Below, piece after piece: positions 44,683 to 53,607 of a DNA stretch of 64,000 bases (positions are counted from its first letter, which is position 1; the number at the start of each line of letters is the position of its first letter). The translations under genes and the position numbers were made by a program. This DNA is from Paraburkholderia bryophila (GTDB lineage Bacteria > Pseudomonadota > Gammaproteobacteria > Burkholderiales > Burkholderiaceae). The notes under the pieces are model-generated. The model did not search any database, had not been told where the DNA came from, and was given only the letters and a program-made list of their open reading frames with translations. Location of the stretch: assembly GCF_013409255.1 (NCBI RefSeq), contig NZ_JACCAS010000002.1:806001-870000 (forward strand), in the 5' to 3' direction.

Positions 44683-44984
44683 CTCGGTTGCTCTCGTTTA
44701 TTTCATTGACCGGAACACTATAAAGCGTTTTATCCATGAGCGGAATAGTGGGCCGATTCCGTCGTATAGCGTAACGAGTGCTAATTCATAGGGATTGTCC
44801 GTACGCCATGCAGCGGAACGATTCGTGACGATTCTCCAAACAAATTCCGATCAACGGAATTTTTTAAAATCTTATACCGTTGATCGGAATTTGAAATTGA
44901 CGTCCCGTAATTTGGCTAGCTAGAGTCGGCTTCATCGAGGCAATCCCGCTCGATCCGGCGTCGACTCATCCAAAGGCGAGAATC
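44683..44984. promoter_or_regulatory. IclR-operon divergent promoter with paired palindromes
   Basis: The 302 bases between the IclR gene and the operon contain an exact 15-bp inverted repeat: 44843-44857 is the reverse complement of 44877-44891. The first arm is itself part of a palindrome, AATTCCG-N5-CGGAATT at 44843-44861. A further CGGAAT-N9-ATTCCG lies at 44741-44761, nearer the IclR gene. The shared half-site CGGAAT suggests IclR binding. Confidence 0.6.
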
Positions 44985-46076
44985 ATGTCGTTCCTCACAC
45001 TCACGGACGTAACGAAATCGTTCGGCGATCTGCACGCTGTCGCCGACGTGAACCTGTCGGTGGAAAAAGGCGAGTTCGTTTCGTTGCTCGGGCCGTCCGG
45101 CTGCGGCAAGACCACCACCTTGCAGATGATCGCGGGTTTCGTCGAGACCACGCGCGGGCGTATCACGCTCGACGGCCGCGACATCACGCATATGAAGCCG
45201 AACAAGCGCGGCCTCGGCATCGTGTTCCAGAGCTATGCGCTGTTTCCGCACATGAGCGTGGCGGAGAACGTCGGCTTCGGGCTGGAAATGCGCAACGTCG
45301 ACAAGGCCGAGCGCAAGGAGCGCGTGCGCGAAGCGCTGGCACTGGTGCGTCTCGACACGCTCGCGCACCGCTTTCCGCGCGAACTGTCCGGCGGTCAACG
45401 GCAACGCGTGGCGCTTGCGCGCGCGATCGTGATCGCGCCGCCGGTGCTGCTGCTCGACGAACCGATGTCGAATCTCGACGCCAAGCTGCGCGAAGACATG
45501 CAGTTCGAGTTGCGCAGCATTCAACGCAAGATCGGCACGACCACCATCATGGTCACGCACGACCAGTCGGAAGCGCTGTCGATCAGCGATCGCGTGGTGG
45601 TGATGGAAGCCGGCCGGATCACGCAGATCGACACGCCGTACGAAGCGTACGAGCGCCCGGAAAACCGCTTCGTCTCGCAGTTCATCGGCAAGGCCAACAT
45701 GCTGGCGGGCACCGTGGTGGCCTGCGACGGCGAGTCGATCTGTATCGACCTCGGCCACGACATCGAAGAAACCGGCCGCACCGCGCAATTGCCGGCGCGC
45801 GAGCGTGCGGTCGGCGTCGGCGACGCGGTGACCTTGTGCATTCGTCCGGAAAAGCTGCGCCTGTGCGCACCGGACGCCGGACGCGTGCCGGCCACCGTGA
45901 CGAGCCGCTTCTTCCTCGGCAGCCAATGGTTGTATCGCCTCGACAGCCGTCTCGGCGAAGTGCTGGTGTGCTGCCAGAACGAAGGCACCGAACCGCTGCC
46001 CGAAGGCGCGGCGGTCGGCGTGGACTGGAACAGCGAAGCGATCCGCTTCATTCAACGGGACGCGCAACATGTCTAG
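44985..46076 (+). CDS. ABC transporter ATPase (PotA/FbpC type)
   Basis: ATPase of 363 residues. Walker A GPSGCGKTTT (36-45), signature LSGGQRQRVALARA, Walker B VLLLDEPMSNLD and VTHDQSEAL are clear. The C-terminal TOBE domain (VTLCIRPEKLRLC...) is typical of spermidine/putrescine and opine importers. It is the first gene of the seven-gene operon and overlaps the next by eight bases. Confidence 0.92.
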   Translation: MSFLTLTDVTKSFGDLHAVADVNLSVEKGEFVSLLGPSGCGKTTTLQMIAGFVETTRGRITLDGRDITHMKPNKRGLGIVFQSYALFPHMSVAENVGFGLEMRNVDKAERKERVREALALVRLDTLAHRFPRELSGGQRQRVALARAIVIAPPVLLLDEPMSNLDAKLREDMQFELRSIQRKIGTTTIMVTHDQSEALSISDRVVVMEAGRITQIDTPYEAYERPENRFVSQFIGKANMLAGTVVACDGESICIDLGHDIEETGRTAQLPARERAVGVGDAVTLCIRPEKLRLCAPDAGRVPATVTSRFFLGSQWLYRLDSRLGEVLVCCQNEGTEPLPEGAAVGVDWNSEAIRFIQRDAQHV

Positions 46077-46983
46077 CACGCTCCCTGCGACCGACAAGAG
46101 CAACACGACAACCCGCGACGCGCGGCGCGCGCCGTGGCATGCGTTCCTGCCGCTGTGGTTGATGTGCGCGCCGGCCTTTCTGCTGTTCGCAACGCTGGTG
46201 CTGGTGCCGCTCGTGATGACGCTGGTGCTGACCTTCTATCGCTTCGATCCGGCAAGCGGGCCGCTCGCCGCGTTCCAGTTCGGCAATTACGCGGAAGTGC
46301 TGGGCTCGTCATATTTCCACGAGATCTTTCTGCGCACCTTCGGCATTGCGTTTCTGGTCACGCTGCTATGCATCGTGATCGGCACGCCGGAAGCCTACGT
46401 GCTGTCACGCATGCGCGACCCGTACCGCTCGCTGTTCCTGCTGGTGATTCTCGCGCCGCTGCTGGTCTCCGTGGTGGTGCGCGCGTTCGGCTGGAGCATG
46501 CTGCTCAACAGCAACGGTCTCGTGAATCAGGCGTTCGGTCTGATCGGCCTTGGGCCCTACAAGCTCGAATACACGACCTTCGCGATCGTGATTGCGCTAG
46601 TCCACGTGATGCTGCCGTTCATGGTGATTCCCGTGTGGACCGCGCTGCAGAAAATCGACCCGCAAACGGAAAACGCCGCGCTGTCGCTGATGGCGTCGCC
46701 CGCCACCACGCTGCGCCGGATCGTGTTGCCGCAGCTCACGCCGGGCATTCTGTCCGGCAGTCTGATGGTGTTCGGCCTGTCGGCGAGCGCCTTCGCGATT
46801 CCGGGCCTGCTCGGCGGACGACGCCTGAAGGTTGCCGCCACCGCCGTCTACGACGAATTCCTCGGCTCGCTGAACTGGCCGCTCGGCGCGACCATCGCGC
46901 TCCTGCTGCTGGTCGCGAATCTGATCGTGATGCTCACTTACTACCGGGTTCTGGAGCGTAAGTACGCCAGAAGCCTGGGTTAA
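46069..46983 (+). CDS. ABC transporter permease (PotB type)
   Basis: Inner-membrane permease of 304 residues with six membrane segments. Features are MLCAPAFLLFATLVLVPLVMTLVLTFYRFDP near the start, and the EAA loop ENAALSLMASPATTLRRIVLPQLTPGILSG. Overlaps the ATPase gene by eight bases. PotB-type by order and similarity to the polyamine/opine group. Confidence 0.9.
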   Translation: MSSTLPATDKSNTTTRDARRAPWHAFLPLWLMCAPAFLLFATLVLVPLVMTLVLTFYRFDPASGPLAAFQFGNYAEVLGSSYFHEIFLRTFGIAFLVTLLCIVIGTPEAYVLSRMRDPYRSLFLLVILAPLLVSVVVRAFGWSMLLNSNGLVNQAFGLIGLGPYKLEYTTFAIVIALVHVMLPFMVIPVWTALQKIDPQTENAALSLMASPATTLRRIVLPQLTPGILSGSLMVFGLSASAFAIPGLLGGRRLKVAATAVYDEFLGSLNWPLGATIALLLLVANLIVMLTYYRVLERKYARSLG

Positions 46984-47010
46984 TTCATCGGCCCCTTGAG
47001 TGACATCATC

Positions 47011-47805
47011 ATGAGAAAGAACGGCCCTATTGCACTGATTTTCCACACGCTCGTGATTGCGTTCGTGCTCGCGCCGCTCGTGATCGTCGTGCTGGTCGCG
47101 TTCACGCCCGACGAAACGCTCACGTTGCCCACGCATGGCGTCTCGCTGCGCTGGTTCCGCGCGATCCTCGACTACCCCGATTTCATTTCCGCGTTCTTCA
47201 ACAGTCTGAAGCTGGCGTTTGCGTCGGCCACGCTGTCGCTGATCGTCGCGCTGCCCGCCGCATTGGCGATCGGCCGCGCGCGTTTTCCGGGCCGCGGCTT
47301 TCTCAACGGGCTGCTGCTGTCGCCGCTGGTGATTCCCGGCCTCGTGCTCGGCATCGCGCTGCTGCGTTTCTTCGCGCTGATCGGCGCGACCGGTTCGTTC
47401 GCGTGGCTCGTGCTCGCGCACATGATCATCATCACGCCGTTCGTCATGCGGCTGGTGCTGGCGTCGGTCAGCGGCCTGGATCGCAGCGTCGAACATGCGG
47501 CGCATTCGCTCGGCGCGGATGCGTGGACCACGTTTCGCCGCATTACCTTCCCGATGATTCTGCCGGGTATTACCGGCGGCTGGCTGCTGGCCTTCATCAA
47601 TAGCTTCGACGAATTGACCATGTCGATCTTCGTCACGTCGCCGCAAACCGTCACGCTGCCGGTGCGCATGTACATGTACGCGACCGAATCGATCGATCCG
47701 ATGATGGCCTCCGTTTCGGCGCTAGTGATTTTCATCACGGCCGGCGCGATGCTGCTGCTCGATCGCGTGTATGGGCTCAACCGCATTCTGATCGGCCAGC
47801 ATTGA
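47011..47805 (+). CDS. ABC transporter permease (PotC type)
   Basis: Second permease, 264 residues. It has FHTLVIAFVLAPLVIVVLVAFTPDETLTLPTHGVSLRWFRA at the start, a common PotC theme, and the EAA loop EHAAHSLGADAWTTFRRITFPMILPGITGG. I choose the ATG at 47011; a TTG at 46996 is also open, and neither has a strong Shine-Dalgarno. Its stop overlaps the next start. Confidence 0.88.
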   Translation: MRKNGPIALIFHTLVIAFVLAPLVIVVLVAFTPDETLTLPTHGVSLRWFRAILDYPDFISAFFNSLKLAFASATLSLIVALPAALAIGRARFPGRGFLNGLLLSPLVIPGLVLGIALLRFFALIGATGSFAWLVLAHMIIITPFVMRLVLASVSGLDRSVEHAAHSLGADAWTTFRRITFPMILPGITGGWLLAFINSFDELTMSIFVTSPQTVTLPVRMYMYATESIDPMMASVSALVIFITAGAMLLLDRVYGLNRILIGQH

Positions 47806-48239
47806 TGTCTTCTTCCGCTTACGTTCCCATGCCGTCCGACTCACAGTCCAATCCGTCGTCCAACTTGCCGCCCGCTCATGCCGCTGACGCGGCTGCCGGC
47901 TGCGCCGGACCGCAATTCGTTCGTGTTGCCGAAATGCAGCGTGAACCGCTGCGGTTCTTTCTCGATGGCCGGGAAGTCGACGCGCTGCAAGGCGATACGT
48001 TGCTGACCGCCGTGTTGATGCAGCAACGGCGCGTGCGCGACAGCGAATTCAGCGGCGCGCCGCGCGCCGGCTTCTGTTTGATCGGTGCATGCCAGGACTG
48101 CTGGATGCGCAGCGAAGACGGCAAGCGCTTGCGCGCGTGTTCGACACAGGTGACCGAGGGCATGCGCGTGGTGTCGCGATTCGGCGTTGAAGCTGGCAAC
48201 CCGGCGGCTTCAGTGCTCGACAACGGAGCCGCCTCATGA
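47805..48239 (+). CDS. Small [2Fe-2S] subunit of a flavoprotein dehydrogenase
   Basis: A 144-residue ferredoxin-like protein. After a Ser/Pro-rich N-terminus, the fold has cluster ligands C91, C96, C99 and C112 (CLIGACQDC...RACS), the Fer2_4 pattern of the gamma/HcnA-type subunits of opine, hydroxyproline and glycine (HcnABC) dehydrogenases. The ATG overlaps the permease stop and its own stop overlaps the next ATG. It passes electrons between the two flavin subunits. Confidence 0.88.
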   Translation: MSSSAYVPMPSDSQSNPSSNLPPAHAADAAAGCAGPQFVRVAEMQREPLRFFLDGREVDALQGDTLLTAVLMQQRRVRDSEFSGAPRAGFCLIGACQDCWMRSEDGKRLRACSTQVTEGMRVVSRFGVEAGNPAASVLDNGAAS

Positions 48240-49672
48240 GCGACGAACGCCGCATCGTCATCGTCGGCGCGGGACCGGCCGGCGTACGCGCCGCCGAGAC
48301 ACTGGTCGCGGCCGGCCTCCGCCCGATCGTACTCGATGAAAACGCGCGCTGGGGCGGCCAGATTTATCGGCAACCGCCCGCGAATGGCGGCTTTCAACGT
48401 TCGAAGAAAACGCTCTACGGTTTCGAAGCGCACAAGGCCGACGCGTTGCACACGACGATGGCCGTGCTGCTGCCGCAACTCGACTATCGGCCCGACACGC
48501 TCGCCTGGGCCTGCGAACCGGGCCGGCTCGATACGCTGCATGCGGGGCGCGAGATTCGCGTGCCGTTCTCGCATCTGATCATCGCGAGCGGCGCGACCGA
48601 TCGCGTGTTGCCGGTGCCCGGCTGGACCTTGCCCGGCGTCTATACGCTCGGCGCGGCGCAGGTCGCGTTGAAGTCGCAAGGTTGCGCGATCGGACAGCGC
48701 GTCGTGCTGGCGGGTACGGGGCCGTTGTTGTACCTGGTCGCGTATCAATACGTGAAAGCGGGTGCGCAAGTGCTGGCCGTGCTCGACACCAGCCCGCTCT
48801 CGCGGCAGATCGCGGCCGCGCCGAAACTCGCGCGGCAACCGTCGACGTTTGCCAAAGGGCTTTACTACGTCGGCTGGTTGAAAACGCGCGGCGTGCGGAT
48901 CGAACGTAACGTGACGCTGGTCGGTGTTCACGGCGAACAAGGTGTGTGCGCAATCGAATTTCGCGCGTCAACAACAGGCTCGTCAACCGAAACCCTCGCT
49001 TGCGACGCGGTCGGCATCAGCTTCGGTCTGAAGCCCGAAACGCAACTCGCCGATCTGGCAGGCTGCCGCTTCCGCTTCGACGCCACCAACCGCTGCTGGC
49101 TGCCCGAGCTCGACGCCGCCGGACGCAGCTCGGTGCAAGGTCTCTATCTCGCCGGCGACGGTGCGGGTATTGCCGGCGCCGACGCCGCCGAACTCGCCGG
49201 CCGCCGCGTTGCGCTAGCGCTGCTCGACGACCTCGGCATGGCGCACCCACGAGGCGCGGGCATGCGCGACGCGGCGTCGCTCGAAAGCAGTCTCAAACGT
49301 ATCGCCGTATTTCGCCAGGGCATCGAAACCGCCTTCGCGCCGCCCAAGCATTGCGCCGCGCAATGGCCCGACGACATGACCGTGTGCCGCTGCGAGGAAA
49401 TCGACGCGGGCACGTTGCGGCGCTGCATTCGCGGCGGCGAGGCGAGCGAGATCAACCGTCTGAAAGCGCTCACGCGCGTCGGCATGGGACGCTGCCAGGG
49501 ACGCATGTGCGGCGAAGCCGCGCTGACCTTGCTGGCCGAGGAAACCGGCAAACCGCTCGCCGAAGTGGGCCGCTTGCGCGGTCAGGCGCCGATCAAACCG
49601 ATTCCCCTCTCAGCCGAGATGGTGGCCGACGACGACCTCGCCGAGATCCCCGAGGAGGCACGCGATGAGTGA
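48236..49672 (+). CDS. NAD(P)/FAD-binding alpha subunit with BFD-like iron-sulfur domain (HcnB-like)
   Basis: Flavoprotein of 478 residues. The FAD motif IVGAGPAGVRAAE (9-21) starts the protein, with WGGQIYRQPP nearby and a second dinucleotide fold around VLAGTGPLLYLVAYQYVKAGA. The C-terminal ~75 residues are a BFD-like [2Fe-2S] domain: CRCEE and GRCQGRMCG, giving C-x-C and C-x4-C ligands. This is the larger subunit of three-part dehydrogenases such as octopine/nopaline, D-hydroxyproline and HCN-producing glycine dehydrogenases. Confidence 0.9.
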   Translation: MSDERRIVIVGAGPAGVRAAETLVAAGLRPIVLDENARWGGQIYRQPPANGGFQRSKKTLYGFEAHKADALHTTMAVLLPQLDYRPDTLAWACEPGRLDTLHAGREIRVPFSHLIIASGATDRVLPVPGWTLPGVYTLGAAQVALKSQGCAIGQRVVLAGTGPLLYLVAYQYVKAGAQVLAVLDTSPLSRQIAAAPKLARQPSTFAKGLYYVGWLKTRGVRIERNVTLVGVHGEQGVCAIEFRASTTGSSTETLACDAVGISFGLKPETQLADLAGCRFRFDATNRCWLPELDAAGRSSVQGLYLAGDGAGIAGADAAELAGRRVALALLDDLGMAHPRGAGMRDAASLESSLKRIAVFRQGIETAFAPPKHCAAQWPDDMTVCRCEEIDAGTLRRCIRGGEASEINRLKALTRVGMGRCQGRMCGEAALTLLAEETGKPLAEVGRLRGQAPIKPIPLSAEMVADDDLAEIPEEARDE

Positions 49673-50840
49673 CACGCAACACTACGACGTCGCGATTGCG
49701 GGCGGCGGGCTGGTCGGTTCATCGGCGGCATTGGCGCTGGCGCGGCGCGGCTTGCGCGTCGGCCTGTTCGAGCGGCGCTATTGCGGCGCTCAGGCAAGCG
49801 GCGTGAACTACGGTGGCGTGCGCTGCCAGGGCCGCTCCGTCGAACAGATGCCGCTCGCCATGCGCGCGCGACGCATCTGGGACCGCTTGCCGGAATTGAT
49901 CGGCATCGACGGCGAATTCACGATGTCGGGACACTTGCGGCTGGCGCGCAGCGAAGCCGATCTCGCCGCGCTGCAAGCGTGGGCCGACATGGCGCGCGAT
50001 TACGGACTGCACGCGCAGCTAGTCAGCGGCAACGCGTTCCGTGAGCGCTATTCGTGGCTCGGGCCGGCCGCCATCGGCGGCTCGCTGTGCGCGACCGACG
50101 GGCATGCGAATCCACGTCTCGTCTCACCCGCGTTCGCTCGCGCCGCGCGTGCGGCCGGCGCGGATGTGCGCGAGCAAACCGAACTCAGCGAGATTCATCA
50201 CGACGGCAAGCGCTTTCAACTGCGCGCCGGCGACGCACGCATCAGCGCCGACTGGCTGATCAATTCCGCCGGCGCGTGGGCGAATACGGTGGCGGGTTAC
50301 TTCGGCGAGAACGTACCGATGAAACCGATTTACCCGAACATGTGGGTCACCGAGTCCTTGCCGCCCTTCATCACGCACAACCTCGGCGTGTACGGCGGCG
50401 GCATCTACGCGCGGCAAGTGGCGCGCGGCAATTGCGTGATCGGCGGCGGACGCGGACATGGCGACGGCGAATACGGCCACCCTTCCACCGACACCACGCG
50501 CGCCGTGATGCGCGACGCCTGTGCGCTGCTGCCCGCGTTGCGCGAGGCGCTGCTGATCCGCACCTGGAGCGGCGTGGAAGGCGAGACCGTGGACAACAAT
50601 CCGATCATCGGCGCGAGTCGTACGGTGCCGCGTCTGCTGCATGCGTTCGGTTTTTCGGGCGGCGGTTTTCTGCTAGCGCCTGGCGTGGGCGAAGTGCTGG
50701 CCGATCTCGTGATCGACGGTGAGACTGCCACGCCGCTGCACGCCTTTTCGATTGACCGCTTTGCCGGCGTTGGCGCCTTATCTGCCAACTCGGCTGCCAA
50801 CTTCGTGGCCACGCCATCCGCCACCTCTTCCACTGCTTAA
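49665..50840 (+). CDS. FAD-dependent amino-acid dehydrogenase subunit (DAO family, HcnC-like)
   Basis: Catalytic subunit of 391 residues. FAD motif VAIAGGGLVGSSAALALARRG at the N-terminus; central substrate region; FAD-closing C-terminal segment GFSGGGFLLAPGVGEVLADLVI. It belongs to the D-amino-acid-oxidase fold that oxidises secondary amines or D-amino acids. It overlaps the previous gene by eight bases. Together with the two subunits before it, it should oxidise the compound that the transporter brings in. Confidence 0.9.
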   Translation: MSDTQHYDVAIAGGGLVGSSAALALARRGLRVGLFERRYCGAQASGVNYGGVRCQGRSVEQMPLAMRARRIWDRLPELIGIDGEFTMSGHLRLARSEADLAALQAWADMARDYGLHAQLVSGNAFRERYSWLGPAAIGGSLCATDGHANPRLVSPAFARAARAAGADVREQTELSEIHHDGKRFQLRAGDARISADWLINSAGAWANTVAGYFGENVPMKPIYPNMWVTESLPPFITHNLGVYGGGIYARQVARGNCVIGGGRGHGDGEYGHPSTDTTRAVMRDACALLPALREALLIRTWSGVEGETVDNNPIIGASRTVPRLLHAFGFSGGGFLLAPGVGEVLADLVIDGETATPLHAFSIDRFAGVGALSANSAANFVATPSATSSTA

Positions 50841-50871
50841 GTCCCGTTTAGTGAAACTCAGGAGCCCCACC

Positions 50872-51918
50872 ATGAAACTGTTCAAGACGATTGCGGCGCT
50901 CGCCGCCTTGTGTGCGTTCGGCGCGGCCGCGCCGGCGTGGTCGGAGACCAAAACCATCTACATCGGCATGAACGGTGGGCCGATGGAAAAGGCTTATACG
51001 AGCCAGGTGCTGCCCGACTTCGAGAAAGCCAACAATGTGAAGGTGGTGGTGGTGCCGGGCACGTCGTCGGATATTCTCGCCAAACTGCTTGCGAACAAAG
51101 CCAATCCGCAAATCCACGTGGTGTTTCTCGACGATGGCGTGATGGCGCGCGCGGTCAGCATGGGTGTGTGCAAGAAGCTCGACGACGCGCCGGTCCTGAA
51201 AGAGCTCTACCCGTTCGCGCACATGAAGGACGACATGGGCGCAGGCGTGCAACTCGGCATGACCGGCATTGCTTACAACAAGAAGCTGTTCGCTGAGAAA
51301 GGCTGGGCGCCGCCGACTTCGTGGATGGATTTCGCCGATCCGAAATACAAGGGCAAGGTGGTGTTCCAGTCGGCCTCAAGCAGCACGTTCGGCCTGCACG
51401 GCTTTCTCGCGATCAACCGTTTGATGGGCGGCAGCGAGCAGAACGTCGAGCCGGGTTTCACGAAATGGGCGACCACGGTCGGACCGAACGTGGTCGAGTA
51501 CGTACCGAACTCCGCGAAGATTTCCGAAATGGTCCAGACCGGCGAAGCGGGCCTGTTCCCGTTGACGCCGACCGGCGTGGGCGACCTGCAGGACAAGGGA
51601 TTGCCGGTGGCTTATGTGAATCCGAAGGAAGGGCCGGTGCTGCTGCTGGTCGATCTGTGCGTGGTCAACAACAACCCCGATCCGCAACTGGCGCAGAAAC
51701 TCGCGCAATTCCTGCTTTCCGCGCCGGCGCAGACCAAGGCCGCCGAAGCCGGCAAGCAGATTCCGACCAACCGCCTCGCGAAGATGACGCCGTCGATGCA
51801 GCAAAGCCTCGGCAATATCGACGACATGGTCCGCAAGGTGACGGTGGTGGATTGGGACGCGATCAATGCGCACCGCGCGCAGTGGGATACGCGCTGGAAC
51901 CGGCAAATCGAGCGCTGA
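50872..51918 (+). CDS. ABC transporter substrate-binding protein (PotD/AfuA type)
   Basis: Periplasmic binding protein of 348 residues. Signal peptide 1-24 (ending PAWS). The body begins TKTIYIGMNGGPMEKAYTSQVLPDFEKANNVKVVVVPG, followed by GVQLGMTGIAYNKKLFAEKG and WMDFADPKYKGKVVF, typical of the group that binds polyamines, opines or related small amines. AGGAG precedes the ATG at 50872. It is the last gene of the operon. Confidence 0.9.
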   Translation: MKLFKTIAALAALCAFGAAAPAWSETKTIYIGMNGGPMEKAYTSQVLPDFEKANNVKVVVVPGTSSDILAKLLANKANPQIHVVFLDDGVMARAVSMGVCKKLDDAPVLKELYPFAHMKDDMGAGVQLGMTGIAYNKKLFAEKGWAPPTSWMDFADPKYKGKVVFQSASSSTFGLHGFLAINRLMGGSEQNVEPGFTKWATTVGPNVVEYVPNSAKISEMVQTGEAGLFPLTPTGVGDLQDKGLPVAYVNPKEGPVLLLVDLCVVNNNPDPQLAQKLAQFLLSAPAQTKAAEAGKQIPTNRLAKMTPSMQQSLGNIDDMVRKVTVVDWDAINAHRAQWDTRWNRQIER

Positions 51919-52134
51919 GTTAGACGGGCTGGAGCGTGTTAATGCACTTCAGTGCAGACTTGGGAACCCGGCGGGATGACAGACCGCCAGCCCGACCCGA
52001 CTGATGCATCGGATGAAGAACGGAGCTTTGACGTTCCCTATCTGACATTGATGAATGAAGACGCCCGCAGCGCCGGTACGGTTGCAGGAATAAGCGCGAC
52101 CTTCCCCACGGTTGCATTTCCGGCCTTCCGGCGC

Positions 52135-52371
52135 TTACGCCTGCCGCTGTTTCCGGTAGTGCCGCGCACCGATGTTGACGAGCCACACGGTCAGCCCGAC
52201 GACGATCAGGCAGGCGAAGAAAATCACGACTCCGGCAAGATCGAACATATCGTCCGGATTGTCGTATGAGCGAATGCCTAGCGCGTGCAGCACGAACCGG
52301 ATTGAACCGGTCAACCACGGCCATTCGACCGGCAGGTTAGCAACGTACCGGGCGAGCAACACACCCAGCAC
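52135..52371 (-). CDS. Small membrane protein, start uncertain
   Basis: A 78-residue protein (GTG start at 52371) with two membrane segments: LVLGVLLARYVANLP and AGVVIFFACLIVVGLTVWLVNIG. It ends in a basic tail (ARHYRKQRQA). The frame stays open upstream for at least 20 codons with hydrophobic content (ANAAVTLV) but has no ATG, so it may be 5'-truncated or use a rare start. It lies at the edge where GC falls. Unrecognised. Confidence 0.5.
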   Translation of the reverse strand: MLGVLLARYVANLPVEWPWLTGSIRFVLHALGIRSYDNPDDMFDLAGVVIFFACLIVVGLTVWLVNIGARHYRKQRQA

Positions 52372-52531
52372 CAGCGTTACCGCCGCGTTTGCATGTATCG
52401 GGCAATCCGCATTAGCGCCCGCCCACGTAGCCGTAGGCCTTGAGCGTACTACCCGGAGTTCGCAGACCCTCCCTAGCAGACACCTGGTCTCAGCTACGGG
52501 ATTCGCATCTCTGGACGCCTGCCGCGCTTAT

Positions 52532-52933
52532 CTATTTGCATTCTCCATCGATCAGTTTCGTTGTTTCGTATCGCTGTTGTAGTAACTTCATTTTTAGATC
52601 CGCGCCGAGCCACCCTGGCTGCGAGCTAGCGTCATCTGCAACACCATCGTCCAACCGGGCAGAACTATCAGCGTATTTCTTGACAAGAGCGGCGCAGGAT
52701 ACTGACCGCTGTTTTTTGACAAGCGCATCGGTCTTCGCGGTGAGGGCATCGTTTGCCTCGTCGTAGCATTGTTGAAGAATCATGCCGCAGCCGGATTGAC
52801 ACGATAGGCGATCGTGCTCGGTTCGCTTCAGGCAATTCGAAAACTCTTCCGGGATGTTCGGTTTTTTCGGCACCTGCCCAAAACAGACCGATGAAATGGA
52901 AATAAGAAGCACGGCCAATATCAGAGATTTCAT
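52532..52933 (-). CDS. Small secreted Cys-containing protein, candidate orphan immunity protein
   Basis: A 133-residue protein with a signal peptide (1-19, ending SSVCFG) and several Cys in the mature part (NCLKRTEHDRLSCQSGCGMILQQCYDEA), suggesting disulfides. It starts 15 bases after the stop of the truncated GH19-like gene. In the intact neighbouring module the gene at this place encodes a periplasmic protein coupled to the effector, so this is likely the immunity protein of the decayed effector. It shows no visible similarity to the other candidate. Kept intact while its effector is broken. Confidence 0.6.
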   Translation of the reverse strand: MKSLILAVLLISISSVCFGQVPKKPNIPEEFSNCLKRTEHDRLSCQSGCGMILQQCYDEANDALTAKTDALVKKQRSVSCAALVKKYADSSARLDDGVADDASSQPGWLGADLKMKLLQQRYETTKLIDGECK

Positions 52934-52948
52934 AGAAAATTATTCGTT

Positions 52949-53453
52949 TTATGTGGGCCGCGACAGGTCAACCTGAACCCGAATGTGGGGGTTTTCTGTA
53001 TCCACCGTCAGCATATTTGTCGTATAAACCCAATCGCTCAAGATGTGACGAGTGTAGTACGAGTAGGCGACCCGTTCAAAGTAGCCAAATCCACCGCCAT
53101 TTACTAGCTTGTTTACGCGATCGATAACTGACGCTGAAAATTGCCTGTCAGCAACTCGATTGATATTCCTCGTCCCCGAGTGATGCTTCCACACCCAGAA
53201 AAAACTGGCGCTATCGCAAGCATTCACTACATCAGAAGCGACGACGTCTGGATCAAAGTGCGGAGCCCACCGCTTAGGGATACCGATCACACCTGTAATG
53301 TGGCCTTGTGCATCGCGTGTCGTGGGATCGCTCCAGTAGGGCGTGCTCGTATGCGTTATCCGAGGATCAGCATAGGCGCCGGTCGTATCGCTGAATCTAC
53401 GAAACTGGCCATATTTTTCATATGCATCCGCCCATGTCAGTTGCAGTGCGCCT
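52949..53453 (-). pseudogene. C-terminal part of GH19-like effector gene, split by insertion sequences
   Basis: The frame runs through the longest ATG-type ORF (GTG at 53290) and stays open up to the IS3 end at 53454. It encodes ALQLTWADAYEKYGQF, then a C-terminal domain with SASFFWVWKHHSGTRN and GGFGYFERVAYSYYTRH. Joined to 56154-56461 after removal of both elements and one CCT copy, it forms one continuous frame: FYGRG from the upstream piece followed by ALQLT. FYGRGALQLT is the GH19/lysozyme signature, as FRGRGFKQLTGRENY in the intact effector at 57981. Stop at 52949. Confidence 0.82.
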
Positions 53454-53487
53454 TGAACCGCCCCGGGAATCGTGGAGGCTGGTTGGT

Positions 53488-53607
53488 TTAAGTTAATGCG
53501 GGTTCGGCGACCGGTGTTTCAAGTTGCCGATAGTAGTTTGCCTCAGCTTCAGCAGGCGGGATGTAGCCGAGGGGTGCCATCAATCGATGATGATTGAACC
53601 AGGCCAC
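53488..53607 (-). pseudogene. 3' end of IS3 orfB, cut off by the IS256-family insertion
   Basis: Encodes the last 39 codons of the IS3 transposase: VAWFNHHRLMAPLGYIPPAEAE and a following tail to the TAA at 53488. Removing 53608-54988 (element plus one duplication) joins it in frame to the part at 54989, restoring EWVAWFNHHR. Confidence 0.88.
53600..53607. repeat. 8-bp target duplication of the IS256-family element (left)
   Basis: CAGGCCAC, repeated at 54981-54988 on the other side of the element. Confidence 0.85.

Noticed and set aside
51940..51960. Small palindrome TGCAC/GTGCA after the binding-protein gene as terminator
   Set aside because: Only five base pairs and no T-run.
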